From positions 1,674,001-1,738,000 of the forward strand of contig CM050665.1 of assembly GCA_027574665.1 (NCBI GenBank): a DNA stretch of 64,000 nt, in the 5' to 3' direction. The stretch's first letter is position 1. Every line of letters starts with the position of its first letter. Shown here piece after piece: positions 32,716 through 55,299 of the stretch. The notes under the pieces are model-generated. The model worked only from the letters and a program-made list of their open reading frames with translations. It made no database searches and was not told the origin of the DNA. A program made the translations under genes and the position numbers. The DNA comes from Rhynochetos jubatus (lineage: Eukaryota; Chordata; Aves; Eurypygiformes; Rhynochetidae).

Positions 32716-32721
32716 TTTAAT
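32716..32721 (-). terminator. CCM2L: Candidate CCM2L polyadenylation signal (ATTAAA)
   Basis: ATTAAA on the minus strand, about 235 bp after the CCM2L stop codon, the first plausible poly(A) hexamer in otherwise GC-rich DNA. It would give a short 3' UTR. Confidence 0.5.
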
Positions 32722-32954
32722 TGCAAACTGCAGGAATTACAGCTCACGGCGTTGCCGGCTGCGGGCTCGGCTGCCCTTCGATGCCATCGGCCCTGCTGCG
32801 AGCTGCCAGGGCGGTGCAGAGCCCCTGTCCCCTCCCGAGGTGACAAAGGGGGGGACACAACATCCCCCAAGCCAGGCACTGGGGCAGAGCTAGGCAAGTC
32901 TGGGCTTGGAGGTGCAGCTCCGCGCCGGCGAGTGGAGAGGGTTTCGGCACTTCC

Positions 32955-38140
<5,186 letters not shown>

Positions 38141-38163
38141 CGGGCCGGGCTTATTGAAATGAG

Positions 38164-38169
38164 TTTAAT
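38164..38169 (-). terminator. XKR7: Candidate XKR7 polyadenylation signal (ATTAAA)
   Basis: The AT-rich stretch 38,155-38,225 stands out in GC-rich DNA and on the minus strand reads as a typical vertebrate 3' UTR end, with TTTTGTATA and ATATTAAACTC. ATTAAA at 38164-38169 would put cleavage near 38,145 and make an XKR7 3' UTR of about 2.9 kb. No other minus-strand gene lies between here and the XKR7 stop. Confidence 0.55.
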
Positions 38170-39127
38170 ATCTCATGTTGCAGCAAAATTAAAAATATAC
38201 AAAAAGTTTGTGGTATACAAAAAAGTCTCGGGACGGACCCCCGCCTCCCGCTCGCCCCCCGCCCGCACCCAGGGGCCCAGAGAAGAAGGTGGCACACAGA
38301 GTATTTACAGTACGTGACAGCGGCCACCGGGTCCCGGCACCGGGTGGGGCGGGGGTCTGGAGACGTGGCTGAGACCCACCGGGATGCAGCCCCCCCGGCA
38401 GCCCCCGCTGGGAGTGAACGGCCCCGGCCCAAACCTCCACCCGCTCCCTGACGGAGTGCGGCCTCGCTGCCGCCCCCGGGGTGACACTCCCACCCCCCCG
38501 GGGGGCAGGACCCCCCGAGCAGCCCTGTCCCCATCCCCAGCGCCTGGCTCGGTCCCGGGTGGCCCCCACCGCCGCCCTCCCGGTGCTGCCGGGGCACCGG
38601 GTTCGGTTTCCCCTGACGGGGCGGGGGGCGGCCGACCCCTGGGGCTGGGAGCGGGTCCCCCCGGCTGTCCTGTGCCCCCCCCTCCGGTGCCGCTGCCGTG
38701 ACCCCCGCCCGGAGCCGTCCAGGGTTGAGGGTCCCGTGGCTTGAGTGCATAGAAAAGTGTCCCCTCTGTCCCGCCGGCACGGCCCCGGGGTCCCCACGCC
38801 AACCCCACGCGTGGGGGGCAGGGGGGTGCCGATCGCCCCGGTCGGCGGCTCCTTCGTCCTCGGGGGGGGCAGGGAGAGTGGCCGGGGCGGGGAGGGGGGG
38901 GACAGAGGCGCCCCCCCACACTGCCCATCCCTCGTGGCTTCCCGGCTGCTTGAGTGGGACCCGGCGCGGAGCAGCGGCAGCCTGCGGGGGGGCTGAGCCC
39001 CCGGCCCGGCCGCCCCCCCAAACCTTCCCTGAGGAAAAGAGACCCCACCCCCGCCCCCGCAGAGCCACCCCACGCGCGGCGCCGGGGTCTGCCCGTTCCC
39101 GGCGGTGAAGGAGGGGTGCGGGTCGCG

Positions 39128-39245
39128 GGGGGGGGGGGGGCGGCCATGCGCTGCATCCCCTTCCAAAAGGGTTTCCGAGGCTTCCAGTTAGCACCAGTTA
39201 GCACCAGTGACCCCCGCGAGCCCCCCCCCCCCCCCCCCCCCCGAC
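39128..39245. repeat. Long G and C homopolymer runs
   Basis: A run of 14 or so G near 39,130 and a run of over 20 C near 39,219-39,242, followed by further C runs near 39,408 and 39,570-39,598. They lie in the predicted XKR7 3' UTR. Exact lengths in the assembly are doubtful. Confidence 0.8.
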
Positions 39246-39820
39246 TCTCCAGCTACCGAGAAACGGGAAACCAAAGCAACGTGACGCCCCCCACGTCGCA
39301 CACCCGACCCCCCCCTCACGCCGTGCCACAGGGTCCGGCACCCACGGGGACCCCCCCGGTGGGCGGTAGCCAGACCCACTCCCAGGGGTGGCTCTCCCAC
39401 AGCGCCCCCCCCCCCCACCGGCCGGCGCGGTTCCTCGTGGGGTGCGGGGGTGGGGGGAGATGCGGGGAAGGCACAGGGGCCGTGGGTGCGGGGGGGGCGC
39501 GGGGACGAGGTGATGGACAACTGAGGGGTCCGGCAGCTCCCTGCAAACCCCTGCCAGCCCCCCGCCCACGCCCCCCCCCCCCCCGCCCCCCCCCCGCCGC
39601 CTTGGGACACACCTGGCCCCACGGGCACAGGGTACATTCAGCACAGCCCTTCGTGGGGGCGACACACACCCACGGCTCCGGGCAAGACCGGGGGGCACAT
39701 TCGGACCCGGAACACGGGGCAGCCCCGTTCCTCGGGGCAGATGGGGACAGGAGGGGACGGGGGGGACACAACAGACAGGATCCTGGCTTATGTTGACACT
39801 GGAGGGGGCTGATGCTGGGG

Positions 39821-40108
39821 GGGGGAGGGAGGGAGGGAGGGAGGGATGGATGGATGGATGGATGGATGGATGGATGGAGGGAGGGATGGATGGATGGATG
39901 GATGGATGGATGGATGGATGGATGGATGGATGGATGGATGGATGGATGGATGGATGGATGGAGGGAGGGATGGATGGATGGAGGGATGGATGGAGGGATG
40001 GATGGATGGATGGAGGGATGGAGGGATGGAGGGATGGAGGGATGGAGGGAGGAGGGAGGGAGGGAGGGAGGGATGGAGGGAGGGATGGAGGGAGGGATGG
40101 AAACACTC
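39821..40108. repeat. (GGAT)n / (GGAG)n microsatellite
   Basis: About 285 bp of tandem 'ggat' tetramers interspersed with 'ggag' units, with the longest uninterrupted GGAT run at roughly 39,878-39,960. It lies in the predicted XKR7 3' UTR, where the RNA would read (AUCC)n. Open frames of repeated MDGW, or IHPS on the other strand, are artefacts. Confidence 0.96.
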
Positions 40109-41039
40109 CTGGGTGGGAAGCGATGCCAAACCCAGGGAAGGCAGGAGAACATCTGGGGAGTGACTCCCGTTTTGGGGACTCCCGGGAACGCCAGCAGCCC
40201 CACACGGCCCCGCCCCCCCACAGGGCCAGCCAGGCCCTGCCCCCCCCAGATCCCCCCAGCCTCAGTGGAGGTAGAAAATGTCACACAGAATGTCACCGTT
40301 CTGGTGAAAACAAACCCGATGGGATGAAGCGGTTCCCGTGGGGCTGGGGGGGGGAAACGACGATGGGGCCCAGCTCAGTTCGGGAGTGGGGGGCAGGGTC
40401 GGTGCCCACCTGTGAGGGGCTTCCCCTTGGAGTGGGGGCATGGCTCGATCCCGAGCTGAAGGGACCAAGGATGGAGATGGAGAGACTGGCATTGCAGGGC
40501 AGGGGGGAGACATGGGGGTGGGGGTGGCCGGACCCTGGCTGTCCCCTGCCCCAGCTCCCTGGGGGTGACAGGAGCCCCACACACACCCCGGTGCAGCTGC
40601 ACTCCAGCCCCATGACACAGGCATGGGGCAGCCCCCCCCCCATGTCCCCACATGCTGCCCACCAGTGTCATGTCCCACCGTGCCTCAAGCCCCTCACAGC
40701 CCCCAGCCTGGGGGGGTTCCCGGTCCCCATCCTGCACCACCGACCGGGGCCGCAGCACCCACCGCCTCAGGCTCAGGCACCGGTGAGGTATTTTGGCAAG
40801 GATGAGCCCCGGGGGGAGCCAGGGTGGCCACCGCAGAGTGGGATGGGGGTCTTGGCTGTGGGAGGGTGGCACGGGGAGGGCGATAGCACCAAGAGACCTC
40901 CCTGCTCCCCACCCACGAGGCGCTCGGTGTGGCGGCACGGCAGCACCGGCAAACCCAACAGAAAGGCAAACAGCTGCGAAGACGTGGGGCGGCTGGGATG
41001 GCACCGGAAGGGCCCCGCCGCGGCCCCCCGTCCCGCGCC

Positions 41040-49000
<7,961 letters not shown>

Positions 49001-49979
49001 GGGTGGCCTCGGCCTCCCCCCAGCCCCCCGCTCAGCAAGACCCTGCTCATGGGTCTGGCCCTGGAGCGGGCCAGGGGGGCATGAGCCCCCACGGACCAGG
49101 CAGACGGAGATGCTGGGGATACCTCTACTCGCCCAGGGGCCAGGGCAGGGCCACCGAGGCAGCCTGAGGGAGACCCAGCAGGGACCTGGGCTGGACCTGA
49201 TCCCTGCTCTGCAGTCCCAGCCCTGGGGATGTCCCTGAGAACCCACACAACCAGGCGAAGTGCCAAGCCCTCCAGGTGACCCTGGGGCACTTGGATGTGC
49301 CCGGATGCTGCCCAGCTCCTCGGCTCTGCCCCACCATCTCTCTTCCCTTTGTTGCCCATCAGAGTCCGGACGCAGCGTGCCTGGCAGAGCCCGGCTGCCC
49401 TGGGCTGGCTGGCAGCATGAGGGGCTGGTACCACCATGGGACACGTGCTCGCACGAGGAGCAGCGCTGTGCCGGCATCCCCGGCACTGCTGGGAGGGAAA
49501 GGGCTTTTTGTTCCTTTGCAGCGTGTCTCCAGGGAGGGTGATCGCATGCAGGCAGCTGCCTCACAAAGGCAGCTTCAACCCCCAGCCCCGAGGGTCAGAC
49601 TCCCTTTCTTGCTGCAATCCAGCCCCCGAGACTCATCCCTGCATGTCTGCCCACGGAGGAGCCATGTGAGAGGCTGGAGGCTGGCCCACGGTGAGCACGC
49701 AGTGAGGGGGAGCGTGTTTTATCCCAGAAAACACGGCCAATTTCCCAACACCACCTTGCAGAGTGGGGAGGGGGATCAGCACAAAGCCAGAGCGAGTCTG
49801 GGCTCCTGGTGCACAAACCCAGGGAACAAGAGGGGAGGGGGAAGGCGTTAGTCAGCACAAGGGAGCGGAGTCAGGCCCTCGGCGAGGCTCTCCCCGTGCT
49901 GCATGTATTAGCATGGGTAATGCGACTTAAATACCTAACCTTGAGATGCTCCTGACAGATCCCCTCCACAAACGCCTGC

Positions 49980-50633
49980 NNNNNNNNNNNNNNNNNNNNN
50001 NNNNNNNNNNNNNNNNNNNNNNNNNNNNNNNNNNNNNNNNNNNNNNNNNNNNNNNNNNNNNNNNNNNNNNNNNNNNNNNNNNNNNNNNNNNNNNNNNNNN
50101 NNNNNNNNNNNNNNNNNNNNNNNNNNNNNNNNNNNNNNNNNNNNNNNNNNNNNNNNNNNNNNNNNNNNNNNNNNNNNNNNNNNNNNNNNNNNNNNNNNNN
50201 NNNNNNNNNNNNNNNNNNNNNNNNNNNNNNNNNNNNNNNNNNNNNNNNNNNNNNNNNNNNNNNNNNNNNNNNNNNNNNNNNNNNNNNNNNNNNNNNNNNN
50301 NNNNNNNNNNNNNNNNNNNNNNNNNNNNNNNNNNNNNNNNNNNNNNNNNNNNNNNNNNNNNNNNNNNNNNNNNNNNNNNNNNNNNNNNNNNNNNNNNNNN
50401 NNNNNNNNNNNNNNNNNNNNNNNNNNNNNNNNNNNNNNNNNNNNNNNNNNNNNNNNNNNNNNNNNNNNNNNNNNNNNNNNNNNNNNNNNNNNNNNNNNNN
50501 NNNNNNNNNNNNNNNNNNNNNNNNNNNNNNNNNNNNNNNNNNNNNNNNNNNNNNNNNNNNNNNNNNNNNNNNNNNNNNNNNNNNNNNNNNNNNNNNNNNN
50601 NNNNNNNNNNNNNNNNNNNNNNNNNNNNNNNNN
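49980..50633. other. Assembly gap (run of N)
   Basis: 654 or so consecutive undetermined bases. Nothing can be said about the content, and the true length may differ. It lies in the intergenic region next to C-rich tandem repeats, a common cause of gaps. Confidence 0.99.
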
Positions 50634-50929
50634 CTGCTCCAGGAAGAGAAATCCATGGTGATTTGCGGCTGGCTCACAGCTTGGCCGGGGAGAGGCCCAC
50701 AGAGCCCAGCACCAGTCGCGGCTCGCTGCCCTGCGAATGTTTTCCAGGTGCCCATGGCTCTGTGATCCTTCCTGACACAGTTCCCCCAGGCCTGTACCGA
50801 GCCAGGCCCTCCCCTTCCCAGGGAGAGCAGCCCCTGTCCCTCCATGTAGCCCAACATCCCTGGCAAACCCTGCCTTCACTGCAACCCCAGACGGGCACTC
50901 TGCTTCCCTCTGCTGCTGCCAGGCCCAGC

Positions 50930-51112
50930 CTGCCCCCAACCCATCCCCATCTCCACCCTGTCCCCAACCCATCCCCATCTCCACCCTGTCCCCATCCCCA
51001 TCCCCATCTCCATCCTGTCCCCATCCCTATCTCCACCCCATTCCCACCATGTCCCCATCCCTCTCCCCATCTCCACCCTCTCCCCATCCCATCCCCATCT
51101 CCCCCACACAGA
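50930..51112. repeat. C-rich tandem repeat (CCCCATCTCCACCCTGT type)
   Basis: Degenerate copies of 'ccccatctccaccctgt' and 'ccccatcccc' over about 180 bp. Runs of three to four C at short intervals could form i-motif/G-quadruplex structures on opposite strands. Non-coding. Confidence 0.88.
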
Positions 51113-51404
51113 CTCCTCAGACAGAGGATGGCAAGCAGCTGCCTCCCCATCCAGCCTGTAAATCTCCAGACAGCTGCCCGCACCGAAAAAGGAGCATTTT
51201 CCAGCCCCAGCATCCAGCCCCAATCCCGCTGCCTCTTTTGGTTGATGTCAGGAAAAAATCCAGCCCGAGTCGGTCACCGCCCGCCCAGCGGGATGCTGTG
51301 CGCCAGCGCCGGCTCCCAGCTCCCACCACTCCCCTGAAGCTGCCTTATTTCAGCTCGCGCTGCCGGAGACGGCAGAGTTCTCCCAGTTAACTCTAACAAA
51401 TGAC

Positions 51405-51465
51405 TTTATGGGATTAGGGCCAGTAATCTTCCCATCCGGGTAATCTCCCTTAAGGGATTATTTGC
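51405..51465. promoter_or_regulatory. Cluster of TAATC/GATTA motifs with a palindrome
   Basis: Four K50-homeodomain-type motifs within 50 bp: GGATTA 51411-51416, TAATCT 51424-51429, TAATCT 51441-51446 and GGATTA 51455-51460. The last two flank the perfect palindrome TCCCTTAAGGGA (51446-51457), making a near-perfect inverted repeat. It is an AT-richer patch between XKR7 and PDRG1. A regulatory role is inferred, not shown. Confidence 0.32.
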
Positions 51466-52380
51466 CTGCGGAAGTGTGGTGACCACTGGCCAGCCGCCGC
51501 CTCGCTCCCTCCATCCCTGTCCCCTGTGGTCCCCGTGCAACCGCCCCTGTCGCCACGAGCCCTTCGAGGAGCTTCTCGCCAAGATGAATCCTGGGAAGGG
51601 CAGGATCGCCGGGCCAGGTCTCCTCCGGGGCTGGGGGATGCGCCTTGGGGATGCCACCATCGCCCGCTCCCATAAAAGCAGTGACCCAAGACAGACCGGA
51701 GCTCCCATCCACGGGGATCCGACGGTGTCACCGTCACCACGCGATCCCGAGTGGCACTGCCAGGCAGCATCGGCTGCAGGCAGGAACCCGGCAGCACCGG
51801 CCGGAGGTTCCGACCGGGAAGCAGCCCCGACTGGGCACTGCCACGCTGAGGGTCACCCGATGCTTTCGGGGCACTTTGAGAGCGCAGAACCCCCCCGGGG
51901 AGCGTGCAGCACGTCATTACCAGTTAGCAACTGGAGTGGGACCAGACCTGTGTGCTGCCAGGGCTGGAGGGGAAGCAGGCCCGGCAGCTCCGAGCTGGGA
52001 CGTGGAAACCCACGTTCCCTGTCACCTGCCAGCTCTGGGCAGCTCCCAGGACCCTTCTCCTCACACAGAGAGGGCTGCCCCGCCTCGCCCTCAGTGCTGG
52101 GTCTCCCTGCATCCCCGACACCCCATTTCTCCGCCTCCTCCCGCTCACGGGCTGGGCGGGGAGGCAAGAAGGGGAGAAGAGCCGTTTTGTGGGGTGATAT
52201 TCCCCCCTCGCCGTAGGCAGGGTCATTCAGGACAGAAGGACCGACGCGGTGCCACGACAGAGCCCGGCTGCCATCCCCGGGCACGGCCGACCCTCACCCA
52301 CCGAGCTCGGGACCAGCCACCCAGCAGCACGATGTGAAATCGGGCTCGGCACCTACGCTTGGGGTCTCTGCTGCGCCCTG

Positions 52381-53073
52381 CCGAGAAGAGGGGGAGAAGA
52401 AGAGAAGAGGGGGAGAAGACGAGGGGGAGAAGACGAGGGGGAGAAGACGAGGGGGAGAAGACGAGAAGAGGGGGAGAAGACGAGGGGGAGAAGACGAGGG
52501 GGAGAAGACGAGGGGGAGAAGAAGAGAAGAGGGGGAGAAGATGAAGGGGAGAAGAAGAGAAGAGGGGGAGAAGATGAAGGGGAGAAGACGAGGGGGAGAA
52601 GATGAAGGGGAGAAGACGAGGGGGAGAAGATGAAGGGGAGAAGACGAGGGGGAGAAGATGAAGGGGAGAAGACGAGGGGGAGAAGAAGAGGGGGAGAAGA
52701 GGGGGAGAAGAGGGGGAGAAGAGGGGGAGAAGAGGGGGAGAAGAGGGGGAGAAGAAGAGGGGGAGAAGAGGGGGAGAAGAGGGGGAGAAGGGGGGGAGAA
52801 GAGGGGGAGAAGGGGGGGAGAAGAAGAGAAGGGGGGGAGAAGAAGAGAAGGGGGGGAGAAGAAGAGAAGGGGGGGAGAAGAAGAGAAGGGGGGAGAAGAG
52901 AAGGGGGGGAAGAGAAGGGGGAGAAGAATAGAAGAGGGGGAGGAGAAGAGAAAGGGGAGAAGAGAAAGGGGAGAAGAGAAAGGGGAGAAGAGAAAGGGGA
53001 GAAGAAGAGAAGAGGGGGAGAAGAAAATAAAGGGGAGAAGAAAATAAAGGGGAGAAGAAGGGGAGAAAAAGGT
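52381..53073. repeat. Polypurine (GGGGGAGAAGA) minisatellite
   Basis: About 690 bp of 11-21 bp units such as 'gaggggagaagac', 'gaagagggggagaag' and 'gaagagaagggggg'. Bases 52674-52928 are an unbroken 255-nt purine run and 52930-53027 another of 98 nt. It ends about 590 bp upstream of the PDRG1 start codon. Long E/G/R-rich or F/S/P/L-rich open frames over it are artefacts. Confidence 0.95.
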
Positions 53074-53199
53074 GACCTGATGCTCCCTGAGCGCAGCTGC
53101 CGGACACTGGGCTGGAAGGCGGGAGGAAGAGCCGAGGGAAGGTGCTGGCGGGGGAGGGGGGCGAGGGGAGGGGGGTGACAAGACATAAATGATTCACAC

Positions 53200-53780
53200 A
53201 CGTGGGGACCCGCGGCGAGGAGACGGCTCTGAGCCCACCATCCCTCCCGGCTGCGGGGAGCGGGGCCGGGACCCGCCCCCCCCCAACCGCCGGGGGCGAG
53301 GTGCCGGGGCTCAGCACTGCTCGGCCGCACCGAGCACCCATCCGGGGGGGCACGGAGCCGGCCCGCAGGTCCCCGCTCATCGCTATTCTCCGTGCCAGCC
53401 CGGCTCCCCGGTCAGTCCCCACTAACTCGGTGCGCAGCGGGGTGACCGCAGGGTCCGGTGGGCGCGGAGACCCCCGCGCGGGTGCGCGGCCCGCGGACAG
53501 CGCCCGGCGGCCGCCAGGGGGCGCGCTCCCACCCGGCCCCTCCCACGGCGGAACGCGCCTGCGCGGCTGCCGCTGCCGCCCGGCGGGGAGCGGGGACGGA
53601 CCCGCGGCGGAACCGGACCGGACCCGGCCGGATACCGACCCACTCGGCCCCGGCAGCGCTATGGCGAGGGACCCGGCCTTCGTGCTGCGTTACCTGGCCG
53701 AGGTGGAGGAGCTGGCCGAGGACGTGCTGGCGGCACGGCAGCAGGTACGGTCCTCCCCCCCCCCCCCCCGCCGCCGGTAG
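53200..53780. promoter_or_regulatory. PDRG1: CpG island promoter of PDRG1
   Basis: CpG-rich block ending in PDRG1 exon 1, with the start codon in 'agcgctatggcgaggg'. No TATA-like element is seen, as expected for a housekeeping CpG promoter. The transcription start is probably within about 150 bp upstream of 53661. Confidence 0.6.
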
Positions 53781-54991
53781 CCCCGGCGGGCCTCCCCCGA
53801 CCCCCGGGGCGGGCCTCCCCCGAGCCCCCCCAGCAGCCCCGAGCCCCCCCGGCAGCCCCCTCTTACCTGCTGCAGATCGTGGACCTGGACGTGAAGCGGA
53901 ACCGGAACCGCGAGGCCCTGCGGGCGCTGCAGAAGGACCCGGAGCCCGACGGTGAGGCCGAGCCCCCCGGTGCCCCCCGCCGCGAGCCCCGCAGCCCGAG
54001 GAAGGGCCGCGTGTCCGGGCCGATGAGCTTCCCTGACAAAGCCTTTTCCTTTTTGCCCTCTCCCTCCAGGCAAGGCCATGGTGTGCTTCGGGAACATGTT
54101 CATCGAGCTGCCCAAAGCCCAGACCAGGGAGATGCTGCGGAAGGGTGAGGCAGCTGCCCCGGGGCCTCGGGACACGCGGGCTCAGCCGGCGTAGGGCTGT
54201 AGAGAAATCAGTCAGGTTGTGCCCAGCGCTGGGCGTCGCAGTGCCCCAGACCGCCCTACAGCGGTCACAGGCAGATTCTGGCCGTCACCCGGCTGTGCCG
54301 GCAGCCCCTCGAAGCACGTTTGGGCAGAAGTGACCTGGGGCTCGGCCCCGTGGGCAGCAGAGGGCAGGGTGGGCCTGGAGGAGCCCTCCCTTGCCCCACA
54401 GGAGCCCTCTCTTGCCCCCCAGGCCTGGGCTTGTCCCGTGGGAGGTTCTGCCTGCATCCCCAAGCTCGCAGTCCTCTTTATTCCTGTCCCGCTTGTTTCA
54501 GACCAGGAACATCTGGATGAGGAGATAAACAACCTCCGGAAAGAGCTACGCGTGAAGGTCAACCGCCTCTTCGAAGCTCAAGGTAAGCGCGTCTGTTCTG
54601 GAACGTTCTCAGGATCTGGGAGCAGACATCACATGGCAGGAGGGCCCAGGAGCCCCCGCGCTCTGTGTGTTCCTGCAGCCGCTTTCCCACTGGCTTTGCA
54701 ATTCCTCCCCTGCTCCAGCAGCGTCGTGCGGCTCCGCTGCGGGGCTGTCGCCCACCAGCACGCTGGACAGGCTCCCACACCCCGCGGGGGCGACCCCGCA
54801 TCAGCTTCCAGAGCCGCCCCTGCCCTCCCTGCAGCCCCTCTAGAGTCGAACGTGGACTGCTATGCGTGTTTTGTCCCAAAATCCTGATTTTTCTGTGCGC
54901 TCTTGTAGGCAAAGCTGAGCTGAAGGGCTTTAACCTGAACCCCATGACCGCTGAGGAAATGAAGCTGATCAATCGCATCCTGGAGGGCTGA
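53661..54991 (+). CDS. PDRG1: PDRG1, p53 and DNA damage-regulated protein 1 (prefoldin-like)
   Basis: Five exons: 53661-53744, 53876-53951, 54070-54144, 54502-54582, 54909-54991; 399 bp, 132 residues plus stop (human 133). The reading frame is MARDPAFVLRYLAEVEELAE, then IVDLDVKRNRNREALRALQK, KAMVCFGNMFIELPKAQTRE, DQEHLDEEINNLRKELRVKV, NRLFEAQ and GKAELKGFNLNPMTAEEMKL, ending RILEG. This is a prefoldin beta-type fold with two helical coiled-coil arms (about 8-50 and 78-108) around a short beta hairpin. Family knowledge: a component of the R2TP/prefoldin-like (URI1) co-chaperone complex that helps assemble RNA polymerases and PIKK kinases. It lies opposite to the four other genes. All splice sites are GT/AG and introns are 118-357 bp. 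Confidence 0.97.
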
Positions 54992-55239
54992 GGTGCATCC
55001 CGGGGAGAAAAAGGGGAGAGAAAGGCAACCTGCTACTCCATGAGCCCAGCCGTCGGAGCCCACCCTGCGTGAGGCTCCCCGCAGGCGCTGGGAAGCGTTT
55101 GGTTCCTCAGCGACGACGCTACAATTTCCTTGGATCACAAACCCTTTCCCGCTCCTCGCTGCGGTCCGGGCGGCGGAGCTGCGCGGAGGCTGGGACGCAG
55201 CGACGGGCCGACGCCCGTGGCCGGGGTGGAAGTGGGATT

Positions 55240-55245
55240 ATTAAA
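55240..55245 (+). terminator. PDRG1: PDRG1 polyadenylation signal (ATTAAA)
   Basis: ATTAAA about 250 bp after the PDRG1 stop, followed 25-55 bp later by a GT/T-rich element (TGTGTACGTTCCTTGTTGG), the usual layout of a poly(A) site. Cleavage is expected near 55,260. Confidence 0.72.
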
Positions 55246-55299
55246 AGAGCCAGCAGGGCATTCCTCACTCCGTGTGTACGTTCCTTGTTGGGTTTTGAC

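Noticed and set aside
52223-53422. Long minus-strand frame rich in S, P, L and F, and plus-strand E/G/R-rich frames
   Set aside because: All are translations of the polypurine array.
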